Shown here one piece after another: positions 1 to 6,805 of a stretch of 15,273 nucleotides of DNA (positions are counted from its first letter, which is position 1; every line of letters starts with the position of its first letter). Position numbers and translations under genes: made by a program. The stretch comes from Chloroflexota bacterium (GTDB taxonomy: Bacteria; Chloroflexota; Chloroflexia; Thermomicrobiales; JADLAZ01): the NCBI GenBank assembly GCA_020849725.1, contig JADLAZ010000032.1:1-15273 (forward strand). The letters are read 5' to 3'. The notes under the pieces are model-generated. The model made no database searches. It was given only the letters and a program-made list of their open reading frames with translations, and was not told the DNA's origin.

Positions 1-1064
1 CGGTCGGCGAAGGGCAGCACCCGCCCGTCGTTCGTCACCACCTTGAGGCGGCCATACAACTCGGTGACGTAGAAGCGGGGCGCGTTCGGGTCCGTGCCGG
101 GGTTAGCTACAAAGGCCAGGCTCGTCGGCAGTTGCAGCGCGCTGGTGACGACCTCGGCCTGGTAGCCGGCCGGCACGCGCCAGGTGAAGGGCGTGTCGCG
201 CGCCAGGCGCTCGCGGTCCAGCGCGCCATCCGGGCCGGCGAAGAATGTCGCGCCGGTCTCAGTTACCCACAGCGCCTGCTCGCCACCGGCCGGCAGCGCC
301 AGCGCCGGCAGTGCAATCGTCAGTCGCTCGACCCGGTCGGCCCAGACGCCGACGACGGACAGGTGCGCCGGTGGCGCGGCCCAGGCCGACGCCGCCGGCG
401 CGCTCAGTCGCAGCCACACCGGCTCCGACCGCTCGCGCAGCGGGCCGGGTGTGACGACCAGCTCCTGGCCGGCGGCAGCCAGCGTCAGCCAGACCACGCC
501 GTCGCCAGCCTCCATGGTCAGCCGCGCCCCAGACGGTGCGTCGATTGGCGCGTCACCCTCAGTTCTCCAGCTCGGCGCCGGCTGAGCCAGCACCCCGCGC
601 ACTCGCCACGGCGCCGGCCGGGCCGAGGCCGGTGAGACGAACGGCTGCTCGGCCCAGTCCGACCAGGCGCCGCGCACGTCCTGGGAGCGCACACGCAGGC
701 GGTAGGCGGTGGCGAAATCGAGGCGCTGCGTCGTCCCATGCGAACCCTGAAAGGCGCCCGCGGCGAGGTCGATGTGCACCGGCTCGGCAGCGCCGAATGC
801 GGCCCACACCAGCTCGTCGTCCGCGGCGGCGCGAATCTCCCAGTCCGTGGCCTGGTGGGCATCACCGTCCGGATCGGCAAACGGCGCTGCCTCCAGGCGC
901 AGCGCCGCCAGTGGCTCGGTCGACGCCGGTGGGTCGACGATGGCCGGTGGGCGGGGCGGCGCATTGACGACCGCACGCCAGGCGAGCGGGGCCGCGCTCA
1001 CGATCAGCAGCAGGACTAGCCCCGCGCTCACCAGCATCAGTCGGCGGTCACGCGCACGCGCCAT
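1..1064 (-). CDS. Membrane-anchored fibronectin-like protein with start of a glucose/sorbosone dehydrogenase-type propeller (3' end outside window)
   Basis: The frame is open from ATG at 1064 to the left edge (354 codons, no stop). GGAGGA at 1072-1077 sits about 7 bases before the ATG. Residues about 9-29 form a hydrophobic signal anchor (LMLVSAGLVLLLIVSAAPLA), so the rest should be extracytoplasmic. Residues about 50-140 look like a fibronectin III-type beta domain (TDWEIRAA, YRLRVRSQDVRGAWSDWAE). A second beta-rich stretch of unknown type follows to about 290. From about residue 297 the sequence VPAGYQAEVV, then LAFVANPG, RFYVTELYGRLKVV and DGRVLPFAD matches the first blade of the glucose/sorbosone dehydrogenase (PQQ-type) beta-propeller family. 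PQQ use cannot be judged because the catalytic and cofactor residues lie beyond the window. A non-catalytic six-bladed propeller or NHL-like protein remains possible. Confidence 0.72.
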   Translation of the reverse strand, partial: MARARDRRLMLVSAGLVLLLIVSAAPLAWRAVVNAPPRPPAIVDPPASTEPLAALRLEAAPFADPDGDAHQATDWEIRAAADDELVWAAFGAAEPVHIDLAAGAFQGSHGTTQRLDFATAYRLRVRSQDVRGAWSDWAEQPFVSPASARPAPWRVRGVLAQPAPSWRTEGDAPIDAPSGARLTMEAGDGVVWLTLAAAGQELVVTPGPLRERSEPVWLRLSAPAASAWAAPPAHLSVVGVWADRVERLTIALPALALPAGGEQALWVTETGATFFAGPDGALDRERLARDTPFTWRVPAGYQAEVVTSALQLPTSLAFVANPGTDPNAPRFYVTELYGRLKVVTNDGRVLPFAD

Positions 1065-1092
1065 CGGACAGTCCTCCCATCCATGAATGTAC

Positions 1093-1128
1093 CGCCAGTT
1101 TGGCGCGACCGGCAGCGGGCGCCGGTCG
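1093..1128. repeat. Two abutting inverted repeats upstream of the propeller gene
   Basis: In the 156-base gap between the response regulator stop and the propeller-gene start, CGCCA-GTT-TGGCG (1093-1105) is followed directly by CGACCGGC-AGCGGGC-GCCGGTCG (1106-1128, perfect 8-bp arms). They lie 29-64 bases 5' of the ATG at 1064. There is no T-tract on the minus strand after them, so a standard terminator for the response regulator is unlikely. An operator or an mRNA leader hairpin is possible. The rest of the gap (1065-1220) shows no convincing gene. Confidence 0.4.
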
Positions 1129-1220
1129 GGATGGTCACGCTGTCAGCCGTGCGCCGGGCCGCCGCCGTCAAGATGGGCGCCTCGCCACAAATGGCCGGCG
1201 CGGCGACACGGGATGACCAC

Positions 1221-1652
1221 CTAGCCGGCGGCCATGGCCACGTCGAACTGCCCGCCGGCCAGGGCCTTCGTCACGACCACCTTCAGGCCCGGCGGGACGG
1301 CCAGGCGTGCGACCGTCCGAAGCAGCTCGTCCAGATCGAACGGCTTGGCCAGGAAGGCGGTTGCCCCGCTCGCCGCGGCGGCGCACGCGCTATCGTCCCC
1401 GGCGCTCAGCACCAGGATGGGGACCGCCCAGCCCTGCGCGCGCAGAGTCCGGACGACCTCGCACCCGGTTAAACCCGGCATGGCGTCATCGAGTAAAACC
1501 AACGCCGGCGACACTGGGCCGATCTGCCGCAGCGCCTCGACGCCGCTGGCCGCCAGCGCCACCGTGTAACCTTCAGCGGTCAGCACGAGCTCCAGCAGGT
1601 CGCGGATCGCTGGGTCGTCGTCGACGACCAGGAGCGCATCGGTCATTCCCAC
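1221..1652 (-). CDS. Single-domain response regulator (CheY-like receiver)
   Basis: This is a receiver domain of about 141 residues with no DNA-binding or enzymatic output domain. Numbered from the ATG at 1646, it has the acidic pair D9-D10 (VVDDDP), phosphoacceptor D53 in LVLLDDAMPG, the switch Ser81 in LVLSA, and Lys101 in AKPF. About 25 residues follow the last receiver helix. Two starts are possible. GTG at 1652 is preceded by GAGGAG at 7 bases and is preferred here; ATG at 1646 lies two codons later, with that site about 13 bases away. An open frame continues upstream to 2330, but it runs antisense to the radical SAM gene and has no receiver homology. No histidine kinase is visible, so this is an orphan whose partner must be elsewhere. 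It is divergent from the radical SAM operon. Confidence 0.88.
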   Translation of the reverse strand: MGMTDALLVVDDDPAIRDLLELVLTAEGYTVALAASGVEALRQIGPVSPALVLLDDAMPGLTGCEVVRTLRAQGWAVPILVLSAGDDSACAAAASGATAFLAKPFDLDELLRTVARLAVPPGLKVVVTKALAGGQFDVAMAAG

Positions 1653-1729
1653 GAAGCGGCTCCTCACGTGAGGCGCGGGCAGAGCGCCACGTCGCAGGCC
1701 GGAGCTGGCCAGCCGATCCCGACCAGCAT

Positions 1730-1743
1730 TATTGTCGCCAATA
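1730..1743. promoter_or_regulatory. Short A/T-rich inverted repeat TATTG-TCGC-CAATA
   Basis: This is a perfect 5-bp-arm palindrome with a 4-base spacer in the divergent region between the response regulator and the radical SAM operon. Its centre (1736.5) is 29 bp from the centre of the CRP/FNR-type site. It does not fit the FNR consensus, because the TTG and CAA are 4 rather than 8 bases apart. It may be an operator for another regulator or chance. Confidence 0.3.
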
Positions 1744-1755
1744 GCACAGATTCTC

Positions 1756-1775
1756 ACTGTGACTTCCGTCACAGT
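1756..1775. promoter_or_regulatory. CRP/FNR-family binding site (perfect 20-bp palindrome)
   Basis: The sequence ACTGTGAC-TTCC-GTCACAGT is a perfect inverted repeat with 8-bp arms. Its core TGTGA-N6-TCACA (1758-1773) is the textbook CRP-type consensus, also used by several CRP/FNR-superfamily regulators. It lies 66 bases before the ATG at 1842 and 103 bases before the divergent response regulator start at 1652. Its centre (1765.5) would be at about -41.5 to -42.5 for transcripts starting near 1807-1808, the class II activator position. Which superfamily member binds, and its signal (cAMP, oxygen, NO or redox), cannot be read from the site. Confidence 0.7.
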
Positions 1776-1795
1776 CACCCCACAAGGCTGCCGGC

Positions 1796-1801
1796 TACAA
1801 C
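1796..1801 (+). promoter_or_regulatory. Candidate -10 element (TACAAC) of the radical SAM operon
   Basis: TACAAC matches four of six positions of TATAAT. It places a start site at about 1807-1808, which puts the upstream palindrome at the class II activator position. No good -35 hexamer is visible, which is typical of an activator-dependent promoter. The support is this spacing, not the hexamer alone. Confidence 0.4.
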
Positions 1802-1841
1802 TGGCAACGGGAGGCGTGCGATTCACCGTCGGGAGGGCGTC

Positions 1842-3035
1842 ATGCTGGGGGTCAGCCGGTTGCTTGGAGCCGGGGCAACGGAGACCGATCATCTCCGCTA
1901 TGGCCCACGCCGCGCGGGCGAGCGCCGGCGGCCGGTCATCGTCTGGACGACGACGCGGCGCTGCAATCTCCACTGCATGCACTGCTACGCCGACTCGTAT
2001 GATCGCCCGTTTGCCGGCGAGCTGTCGACCGACGAGGCACGCGCTATGTTGCGCGACCTGGGCGACTACGGCGTGCCGGTCATCCTCTTCTCCGGCGGCG
2101 AACCACTGGTGCGGCCCGACCTGTTCGCGCTGGCCGCCTTCGCCCACGAGTGCGGCATCCGGACGACGCTCTCGACCAACGGCACGCTGATCACGCCGCT
2201 CGTCGCCGAGCGCATCCGAGCGACCGGTTTCGGCTATGTCGGCGTCAGCCTGGACGGCATCGGCCGCCAGCACGACAAGTTCCGCGGCCAGATCGGCGCA
2301 TTCGACGCGGCGCTGAGCGGCATCCGTCACTGCCGCGCCGTCGGCCAGCGCGTCGGCCTGCGCCTGACGCTAACGCGCCGCACCGTTGCCGCGCTGCCGG
2401 CGATCCTGGAGCTGGTCGAGCGCGAGGGCATCAATCGCGTCTGCTTCTACCACCTGGTCGGCAGCGGCCGCGGCCGTCGCATCGCCGGTGACGCGCTGAC
2501 GGCCAGCGAGAGCCGCCGGGCGGTCGACGCCATCGTCGATGCCGCCACTGACTGGCGGGAGCGCGGGCGGGACATCGAGGTGCTGACCGTCGACAACCAC
2601 GCCGACGGGCCACATCTCTATCTGCGCATGCTGCGCGAGTGCGGCCCGGCCGCCGCGGCCGAGGTCTGGGCGCTGCTGCGCCACAATGGCGGCAACGGCT
2701 CTGGCGTCACCATCGGTCACATCGACAACACCGGCGATGTCCACATCGATCAGTTCTCCTGGGACTACCGGTGCGGCAACGTGCGCGAGCAGCCGTTCAG
2801 CGCCCTCTGGGAGGCAGCGGCCGACCCGCTGCTGGCCGGGCTGCGCGACCGGGCCGCTCACCTGCCGGCGCGCTGCCAGGGCTGCCGGTTCCTGCCGGTG
2901 TGCAACGGCAACCTGCGCGCCCGCGCCTTTGCCGCCACCGGCGATTGGTGGGCCGACGATCCGGGCTGCTACCTGAGCGACGAGGAGATTGCGCCGGTGG
3001 CCGAGTCGGTCGCCACGAGCGGAGACAGCCGATGA
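1842..3035 (+). CDS. NirJ/AhbD-type radical SAM/SPASM protein (haem or haem d1 biosynthesis family)
   Basis: The 397-residue protein starts at ATG 1842, preceded by GGGAGG at 1831-1836. Frame upstream of this ATG to 1668 has no family similarity. The radical SAM cluster motif is C41-x3-C45-x2-C48 (CNLHCMHCYADS), followed by LFSGGEPLVRPDLF and TLSTNGTLIT. The block LTVDNHADGPHLYL and the NGGNGSG segment are, from memory, typical of the NirJ1/AhbD branch. C-terminal SPASM cysteines are C311, C345, C348, C354 and C376, enough for an auxiliary Fe-S cluster. Family members act on tetrapyrroles: AhbD decarboxylates Fe-coproporphyrin III to haem, and NirJ removes propionate side chains in haem d1 synthesis. 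No other nir or ahb gene is in the window, so the exact substrate is open. First gene of the operon; its stop overlaps the next start by ATGA. Confidence 0.85.
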   Translation: MLGVSRLLGAGATETDHLRYGPRRAGERRRPVIVWTTTRRCNLHCMHCYADSYDRPFAGELSTDEARAMLRDLGDYGVPVILFSGGEPLVRPDLFALAAFAHECGIRTTLSTNGTLITPLVAERIRATGFGYVGVSLDGIGRQHDKFRGQIGAFDAALSGIRHCRAVGQRVGLRLTLTRRTVAALPAILELVEREGINRVCFYHLVGSGRGRRIAGDALTASESRRAVDAIVDAATDWRERGRDIEVLTVDNHADGPHLYLRMLRECGPAAAAEVWALLRHNGGNGSGVTIGHIDNTGDVHIDQFSWDYRCGNVREQPFSALWEAAADPLLAGLRDRAAHLPARCQGCRFLPVCNGNLRARAFAATGDWWADDPGCYLSDEEIAPVAESVATSGDSR

Positions 3036-4246
3036 CCACCACCGATGCTCGGCCCGATCGCGCGCCGCAAGCGGTCACGAGTGGCGCACCCGGCCGGCCG
3101 CTGTCGGCCGAGGCCGCGCGCTACGTCGCCGTCGATTTCGACCAGACGCCGTTCACCCTCGCCTGGGAGATGACGCGTGCCTGCGCGCTAGCCTGCATCC
3201 ACTGCCGCGCCGAGGCCCAGCCGCGCCGCGACCCACGCGAATTGACGACCGAGGAAGGCCGACGCCTGATCGATCAAGTGGTCGCCATCGGCCGGCCTAT
3301 CCTGGTGCTGACCGGTGGCGACCCGCTGATGCGGCCCGACATCTACGACCTGGCCGCGTACGCGGTGGCCCAGCGCCTGCGCGTCGCCCTCTCGCCCAGC
3401 GCCACGCGCCGGGTGACGCGGGCAGCACTGCGCCGCTTCAAGGATCTGGGTCTGTCGATGGTCCACATCAGCCTCGATGGCGCTGACGCGGCCGGCCACG
3501 ACGCCTTCCGCGGCGTGGCTGGCTCGTTCGCGCGCACCGAAGCCGTGCTGCGCGATGTGGTCGATCTGGGGCTGCCGCTGCAGGTCGGCACGACCGTCAC
3601 CCGCCACAACGCCGAGACACTGCCGGCCATCGCCGAGCGCGTGGCGGCAGCCGGCGCGACGATGTGGAGCGTCTTCTTCCTGGTGCCGACCGGTCGCGGC
3701 CAGGCGGCCGACATGATCTCGGCCGTCGAACACGAGCGGGTGCTGCAGTGGCTGCACGCCCACGGCCAGAGCGCGCCCTATCGCGTGCGCACGACGGCGG
3801 CGCCGCACTACCGCCGCGTCGTCATCCAGGCCATGCGCCGCGCTCACGGCCCCGGCCCGGCCGGCGAGACGCCGCGCTGGGAGGCGACCGGCGCCGGCTA
3901 TGCTTTCCGGGAGGGTGCGGCGCCGGTCGAGCGCGGCGTCAATGACGGCGACGGCTTCTGCTTCGTGTCACACACCGGCGACGTCTGCCCGAGCGGCTTC
4001 CTGCAATTGGCGGCCGGTAATGTGCGCCAGCAGACGCTGACCGAGATCTACCGCGAGTCGGTGCTGTTCCGAGCGCTGCGCGACCGCACGCGCCTGACTG
4101 GCCGCTGTGGCCGCTGCTCGTTCCGCGGCGTCTGCGGCGGCAGCCGGGCGCGCGCCTACGCCCTGACCGGCGACTATCTGGCCGAGGATCCGGCCTGCGC
4201 CTACCAACCCCCACCCAGCACGCCGGTCCCGACCCTGGTACGATGA
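3032..4246 (+). CDS. Second radical SAM/SPASM protein, NirJ-related (BA_1875/TIGR04053-like)
   Basis: The 404-residue protein starts at ATG 3032, overlapping the previous stop as ATGA, with GGAGA at 3021-3025. The cluster motif is C51-x3-C55-x2-C58 in TRACALACIHCRAEAQ. Next come LVLTGGDPLMRPDIYDL, where GGD replaces the usual GGE, ALSPSAT, and SLDGADAAGHDAFRGV. Further on are SVFFLVPTGRGQ and SPASM-region cysteines C310, C319, C359, C362, C368 and C389. The order WEMTRACALAC, HCRAEAQ, LTGGDPLMRPD and FFLVPTGRG is what I recall for the family named after Bacillus BA_1875. That family is related to the haem d1 and alternative-haem radical SAM enzymes, but I know of no proven substrate. The gene is not a close copy of its neighbour, which argues for a different step rather than a recent duplication. 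Confidence 0.83.
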   Translation: MTTTDARPDRAPQAVTSGAPGRPLSAEAARYVAVDFDQTPFTLAWEMTRACALACIHCRAEAQPRRDPRELTTEEGRRLIDQVVAIGRPILVLTGGDPLMRPDIYDLAAYAVAQRLRVALSPSATRRVTRAALRRFKDLGLSMVHISLDGADAAGHDAFRGVAGSFARTEAVLRDVVDLGLPLQVGTTVTRHNAETLPAIAERVAAAGATMWSVFFLVPTGRGQAADMISAVEHERVLQWLHAHGQSAPYRVRTTAAPHYRRVVIQAMRRAHGPGPAGETPRWEATGAGYAFREGAAPVERGVNDGDGFCFVSHTGDVCPSGFLQLAAGNVRQQTLTEIYRESVLFRALRDRTRLTGRCGRCSFRGVCGGSRARAYALTGDYLAEDPACAYQPPPSTPVPTLVR

Positions 4247-5643
4247 CCGCCATGTCGCTGCTGCCTGCATCGCCCTCCGCTGCCGGCCACGGCCGGCGCT
4301 ACCGGCCGAGCGGCCGTGGGCACGCTGTCGCGCCCTTCTTCATGGCGGCAACGCTCTACGTCCTGGTCGGTGGGGCACTGTCGCTGCTGCGGCTGGCACG
4401 GCTGCCGGGCGTCCCCGACCTGACCGGTTGGCACTGGCCGCTGCTGCACCTGCTGCTCGTCGGCGGCGCGACCCAGCTCATCCTCGGCGCCATGGCCTTC
4501 TTCGCCGTGACGCTGCTGCGCACCGACGCACCGCCGGCCTGGCTGACGCGCGCCCAATGGCTGCTGATCAATACCGGCGCGCTGGCGCTGGCTGGCGGTG
4601 TGCTGGTCGGCCAGCCGGGCGTCAGCACGGCCGGCGGCATCGCCGTCCTGGCCGCCCTGGTGCTGCTGCTGGCAACACTGGTCGTGCTGCGCCGGCGCTC
4701 CCTGGTCGCGCCCGACGTCACGCTGCTCTACTATCTGGCCGCCATTGCCTGCCTGCTGGTCGGCGTGACGCTCGGCATCCTCATGCTCGGCGGCTGGTTC
4801 GCGGCGCTCGGCCTGGTCTACGCGACGCTGCGCGTGGCACATCTGCACCTCAACCTCAATGGATGGGTGACACTGACGATCGTCGGCACGATGCGCTTCC
4901 TGTTCCCGACGACACTCGGCGTGCCGGCGCGGTATCTCAACCCGCTGTGGGCCGAGTTCTGGCCGCTGGCCGGCGGTGTGGCGCTGACAACGCTCGGCTG
5001 GCTAGTCAGTCTGCCGGTGCTGGTCGGCCTGGGGTTCACGCTCCAACTTGTCGGCACACTCGCCTATGCCGTCGCCGTCTGGCGGCAGTGGCGTGCCGCC
5101 GCCGGGCGGCCGGCGCTGGCGGCGGCGCACTTGCTGGCCGCGACCGGCTGGCTGGCGGCGGCGACGCTGGGCGGGGCCGTCGCGATCGGTGTGCAGCGCG
5201 TCGACCCGACCCTGGGCGCGGCCGCGCTCCGCGCCGTCGTCGACAGCGTCTTCGTCGGCTTCATCGGCCAGACGATCCTGGGCGCCTGGACGCACCTATT
5301 CTCGGTCGTGGCAGCGCTGCCGGCCGGGCCGCTGCCACCGCTCGACACGCCGCTGCGGCCGCGGCTGCGGGCGATCCTGCACGGTCAGGCACGCTGGCAG
5401 CTCGCGCTGGCCAACGGCGGCATGGCCACCATCGCCGCCGCCGCGCTGCTGGCGCCCTACGCGACCTTGCCGGCGGCCGGACTGAACGCAATCGGGCAGG
5501 CGGCGCTGGCCGGTGTGCTGGCCCTCGTCGCGGTCAAGGCCGGCCGGGTCGTCACACTGGTGATCCAGGTGCGCCGGACGGCGCATCGGGCGACCCCGGC
5601 GCCAGCCCCTCCGCTCGACCGGAGGACCAACGATGCCGGCTGA
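4243..5643 (+). CDS. Polytopic membrane protein with haem-copper-oxidase/NnrS-like features
   Basis: The 466-residue protein starts at ATG 4243, overlapping the upstream stop as ATGA. It has roughly 12-13 hydrophobic helices between residues 31 and 445 and a Pro/Arg-rich cytoplasmic-type tail. Histidines sit within or at the edges of helices: H64 and H69 (WHWPLLHLLLVGG), H200 and H202 (RVAHLHLNLNGW), H296, and H351 (LGAWTHLFSVV). The HLNLNGWVTLTIVGTMRFLFP segment recalls haem-copper oxidase subunit I-like proteins and the membrane module I remember attached to some actinobacterial copper nitrite reductases. I did not find the canonical NnrS WHAHEM motif. A haem- or copper-binding redox or NO-related membrane protein is the best guess. 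Function unproven. Confidence 0.72.
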   Translation: MTAMSLLPASPSAAGHGRRYRPSGRGHAVAPFFMAATLYVLVGGALSLLRLARLPGVPDLTGWHWPLLHLLLVGGATQLILGAMAFFAVTLLRTDAPPAWLTRAQWLLINTGALALAGGVLVGQPGVSTAGGIAVLAALVLLLATLVVLRRRSLVAPDVTLLYYLAAIACLLVGVTLGILMLGGWFAALGLVYATLRVAHLHLNLNGWVTLTIVGTMRFLFPTTLGVPARYLNPLWAEFWPLAGGVALTTLGWLVSLPVLVGLGFTLQLVGTLAYAVAVWRQWRAAAGRPALAAAHLLAATGWLAAATLGGAVAIGVQRVDPTLGAAALRAVVDSVFVGFIGQTILGAWTHLFSVVAALPAGPLPPLDTPLRPRLRAILHGQARWQLALANGGMATIAAAALLAPYATLPAAGLNAIGQAALAGVLALVAVKAGRVVTLVIQVRRTAHRATPAPAPPLDRRTNDAG

Positions 5644-6805
5644 CGCACCCGTGCCATCCACGTCCCCAACGGTCAGCAGCGGCGGCGCGCGGCCGGGCGC
5701 GCCCGCCGGCCCCACCGGCGACTTCCTGGCCCGCTGGCGTCCGCGCCTGGCGCCGCCGCTGCTGATCATGGCGGCGGTGTGCCTGCTGCTCGGCGTCCTG
5801 GGCGGCCTGCTGCGCCTGGGGTGGGCGCTGCCGGCAGCGCCGGCGGCGTCGGCCTGGCACGGCGCACTGGTCGTCGGCGGCTTTCTCGGCACGCTCATTA
5901 GCCTGGAGCGGGCGCTGGCGCTCGGGCGCTGGTGGCCGTTCGCCGCGCCGGTGACGGCGGGCCTTGGCGCGGTCGCGCTCCTGATCGGCTGGCCGCCAGC
6001 CATCGGCGCGCTGGCGATGGCGGTGGCCAGCGCCGTGCTGGTGGCAGCCAACGTGGTCATCATGCGCCGGCAACTGGCCGACTACACGGTGACGATGGCG
6101 CTGGGCGCGGCCGCCTGGCTGGTGGCCAATCTCCTCTGGCTGGCCGGCTGGCCGGCCTATCGCCTCGTGCCATGGTGGGCTGTCTTCCTGGTGCTGACCA
6201 TCGTCGGCGAGCGGCTCGATCTGAGCCGGTTGCGCCGGCCGTCGCCGGCCGCGCGCTGGGCCTTCGCCGGCGGTGTGGCACTGCTGCTGGGCGGCGCAAC
6301 GGTCGGGCTGGTCGAGCCGGATGGCGGCATCCGCCTGTTCGGCCTCGGGCTGGTGGCGCTGGCGGTGTGGCTGTTCCGCTACGATATCGCCGGCCGCACC
6401 GTGCGCCAGCGGGGACTGCCGCGCTACATCGCCATCTGCCTGCTGACCGGGTACGGCTGGCTGGCCACTGCCGGCCTGCTGGCGCTGGTCGTCGGCGCAA
6501 CGCCGGCCGGCCCGGCCCACGACGCCCTGGTCCACAGTCTGTTCCTCGGCTACGTCATGGCGATGATCTTCGGCCACATGCCGATCATCGCGCCGCTGGT
6601 CCTGGGCCGGGGCATCGCCTACCGGGCGGTGCTGTATCTGCCGCTGGCGCTGCTGCACCTGTCACTGGCGCTGCGCATCGCCAGCGACCTGGCCGGCTGG
6701 CTGCCGGGTCGGCAGTGGGGCGGCCTGCTCAACGCCGCCGCGCTGGTCACGTTCGCCATCGCCGTGGCGGCAACAGTCGGCCGGGCCGGGCGGCGATCCG
6801 CGTGA
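5633..6805 (+). CDS. Second polytopic membrane protein of the radical SAM operon
   Basis: The 390-residue protein starts at ATG 5633. GGAGGA at 5621-5626 lies inside the end of the preceding gene, which it overlaps by 11 bases. An N-terminal Pro/Ala/Gly-rich stretch of about 38 residues precedes about 12 hydrophobic helices. Intramembrane or boundary polar residues include H76 (SAWHGALVVGGFLG), E92 (ISLERALALG), E193 (TIVGERLDLS), and H296, H301 and H315 (HSLFLGYVMAMIFGHMPIIAP). H342 is a further one. The histidines in HSLFLGYVMAMIFGHMP are spaced so that they could ligate a haem or metal within one helix. I do not recognise a named family with confidence; resemblance to NnrS-type proteins is only general. 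Close coupling to the two tetrapyrrole-type radical SAM genes suggests a joint membrane function. Confidence 0.7.
   Translation: MPADAPVPSTSPTVSSGGARPGAPAGPTGDFLARWRPRLAPPLLIMAAVCLLLGVLGGLLRLGWALPAAPAASAWHGALVVGGFLGTLISLERALALGRWWPFAAPVTAGLGAVALLIGWPPAIGALAMAVASAVLVAANVVIMRRQLADYTVTMALGAAAWLVANLLWLAGWPAYRLVPWWAVFLVLTIVGERLDLSRLRRPSPAARWAFAGGVALLLGGATVGLVEPDGGIRLFGLGLVALAVWLFRYDIAGRTVRQRGLPRYIAICLLTGYGWLATAGLLALVVGATPAGPAHDALVHSLFLGYVMAMIFGHMPIIAPLVLGRGIAYRAVLYLPLALLHLSLALRIASDLAGWLPGRQWGGLLNAAALVTFAIAVAATVGRAGRRSA

Noticed and set aside
1730..1743. FNR box interpretation of the A/T-rich palindrome
   Set aside because: TTG and CAA are separated by 4 bases, not the 8 of TTGAT-N4-ATCAA, so it was kept only as an unassigned inverted repeat.
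1653..2330. Upstream extension of the response regulator frame
   Set aside because: It is antisense to the radical SAM gene, has no receiver homology, and a good ribosome site exists at the GTG of 1652.
2639..3031. Upstream extension of the second radical SAM gene
   Set aside because: It overlaps the first radical SAM gene in another frame and is Arg/Pro/Gly-rich shadow sequence; ATG 3032 has both a ribosome site and ATGA coupling.
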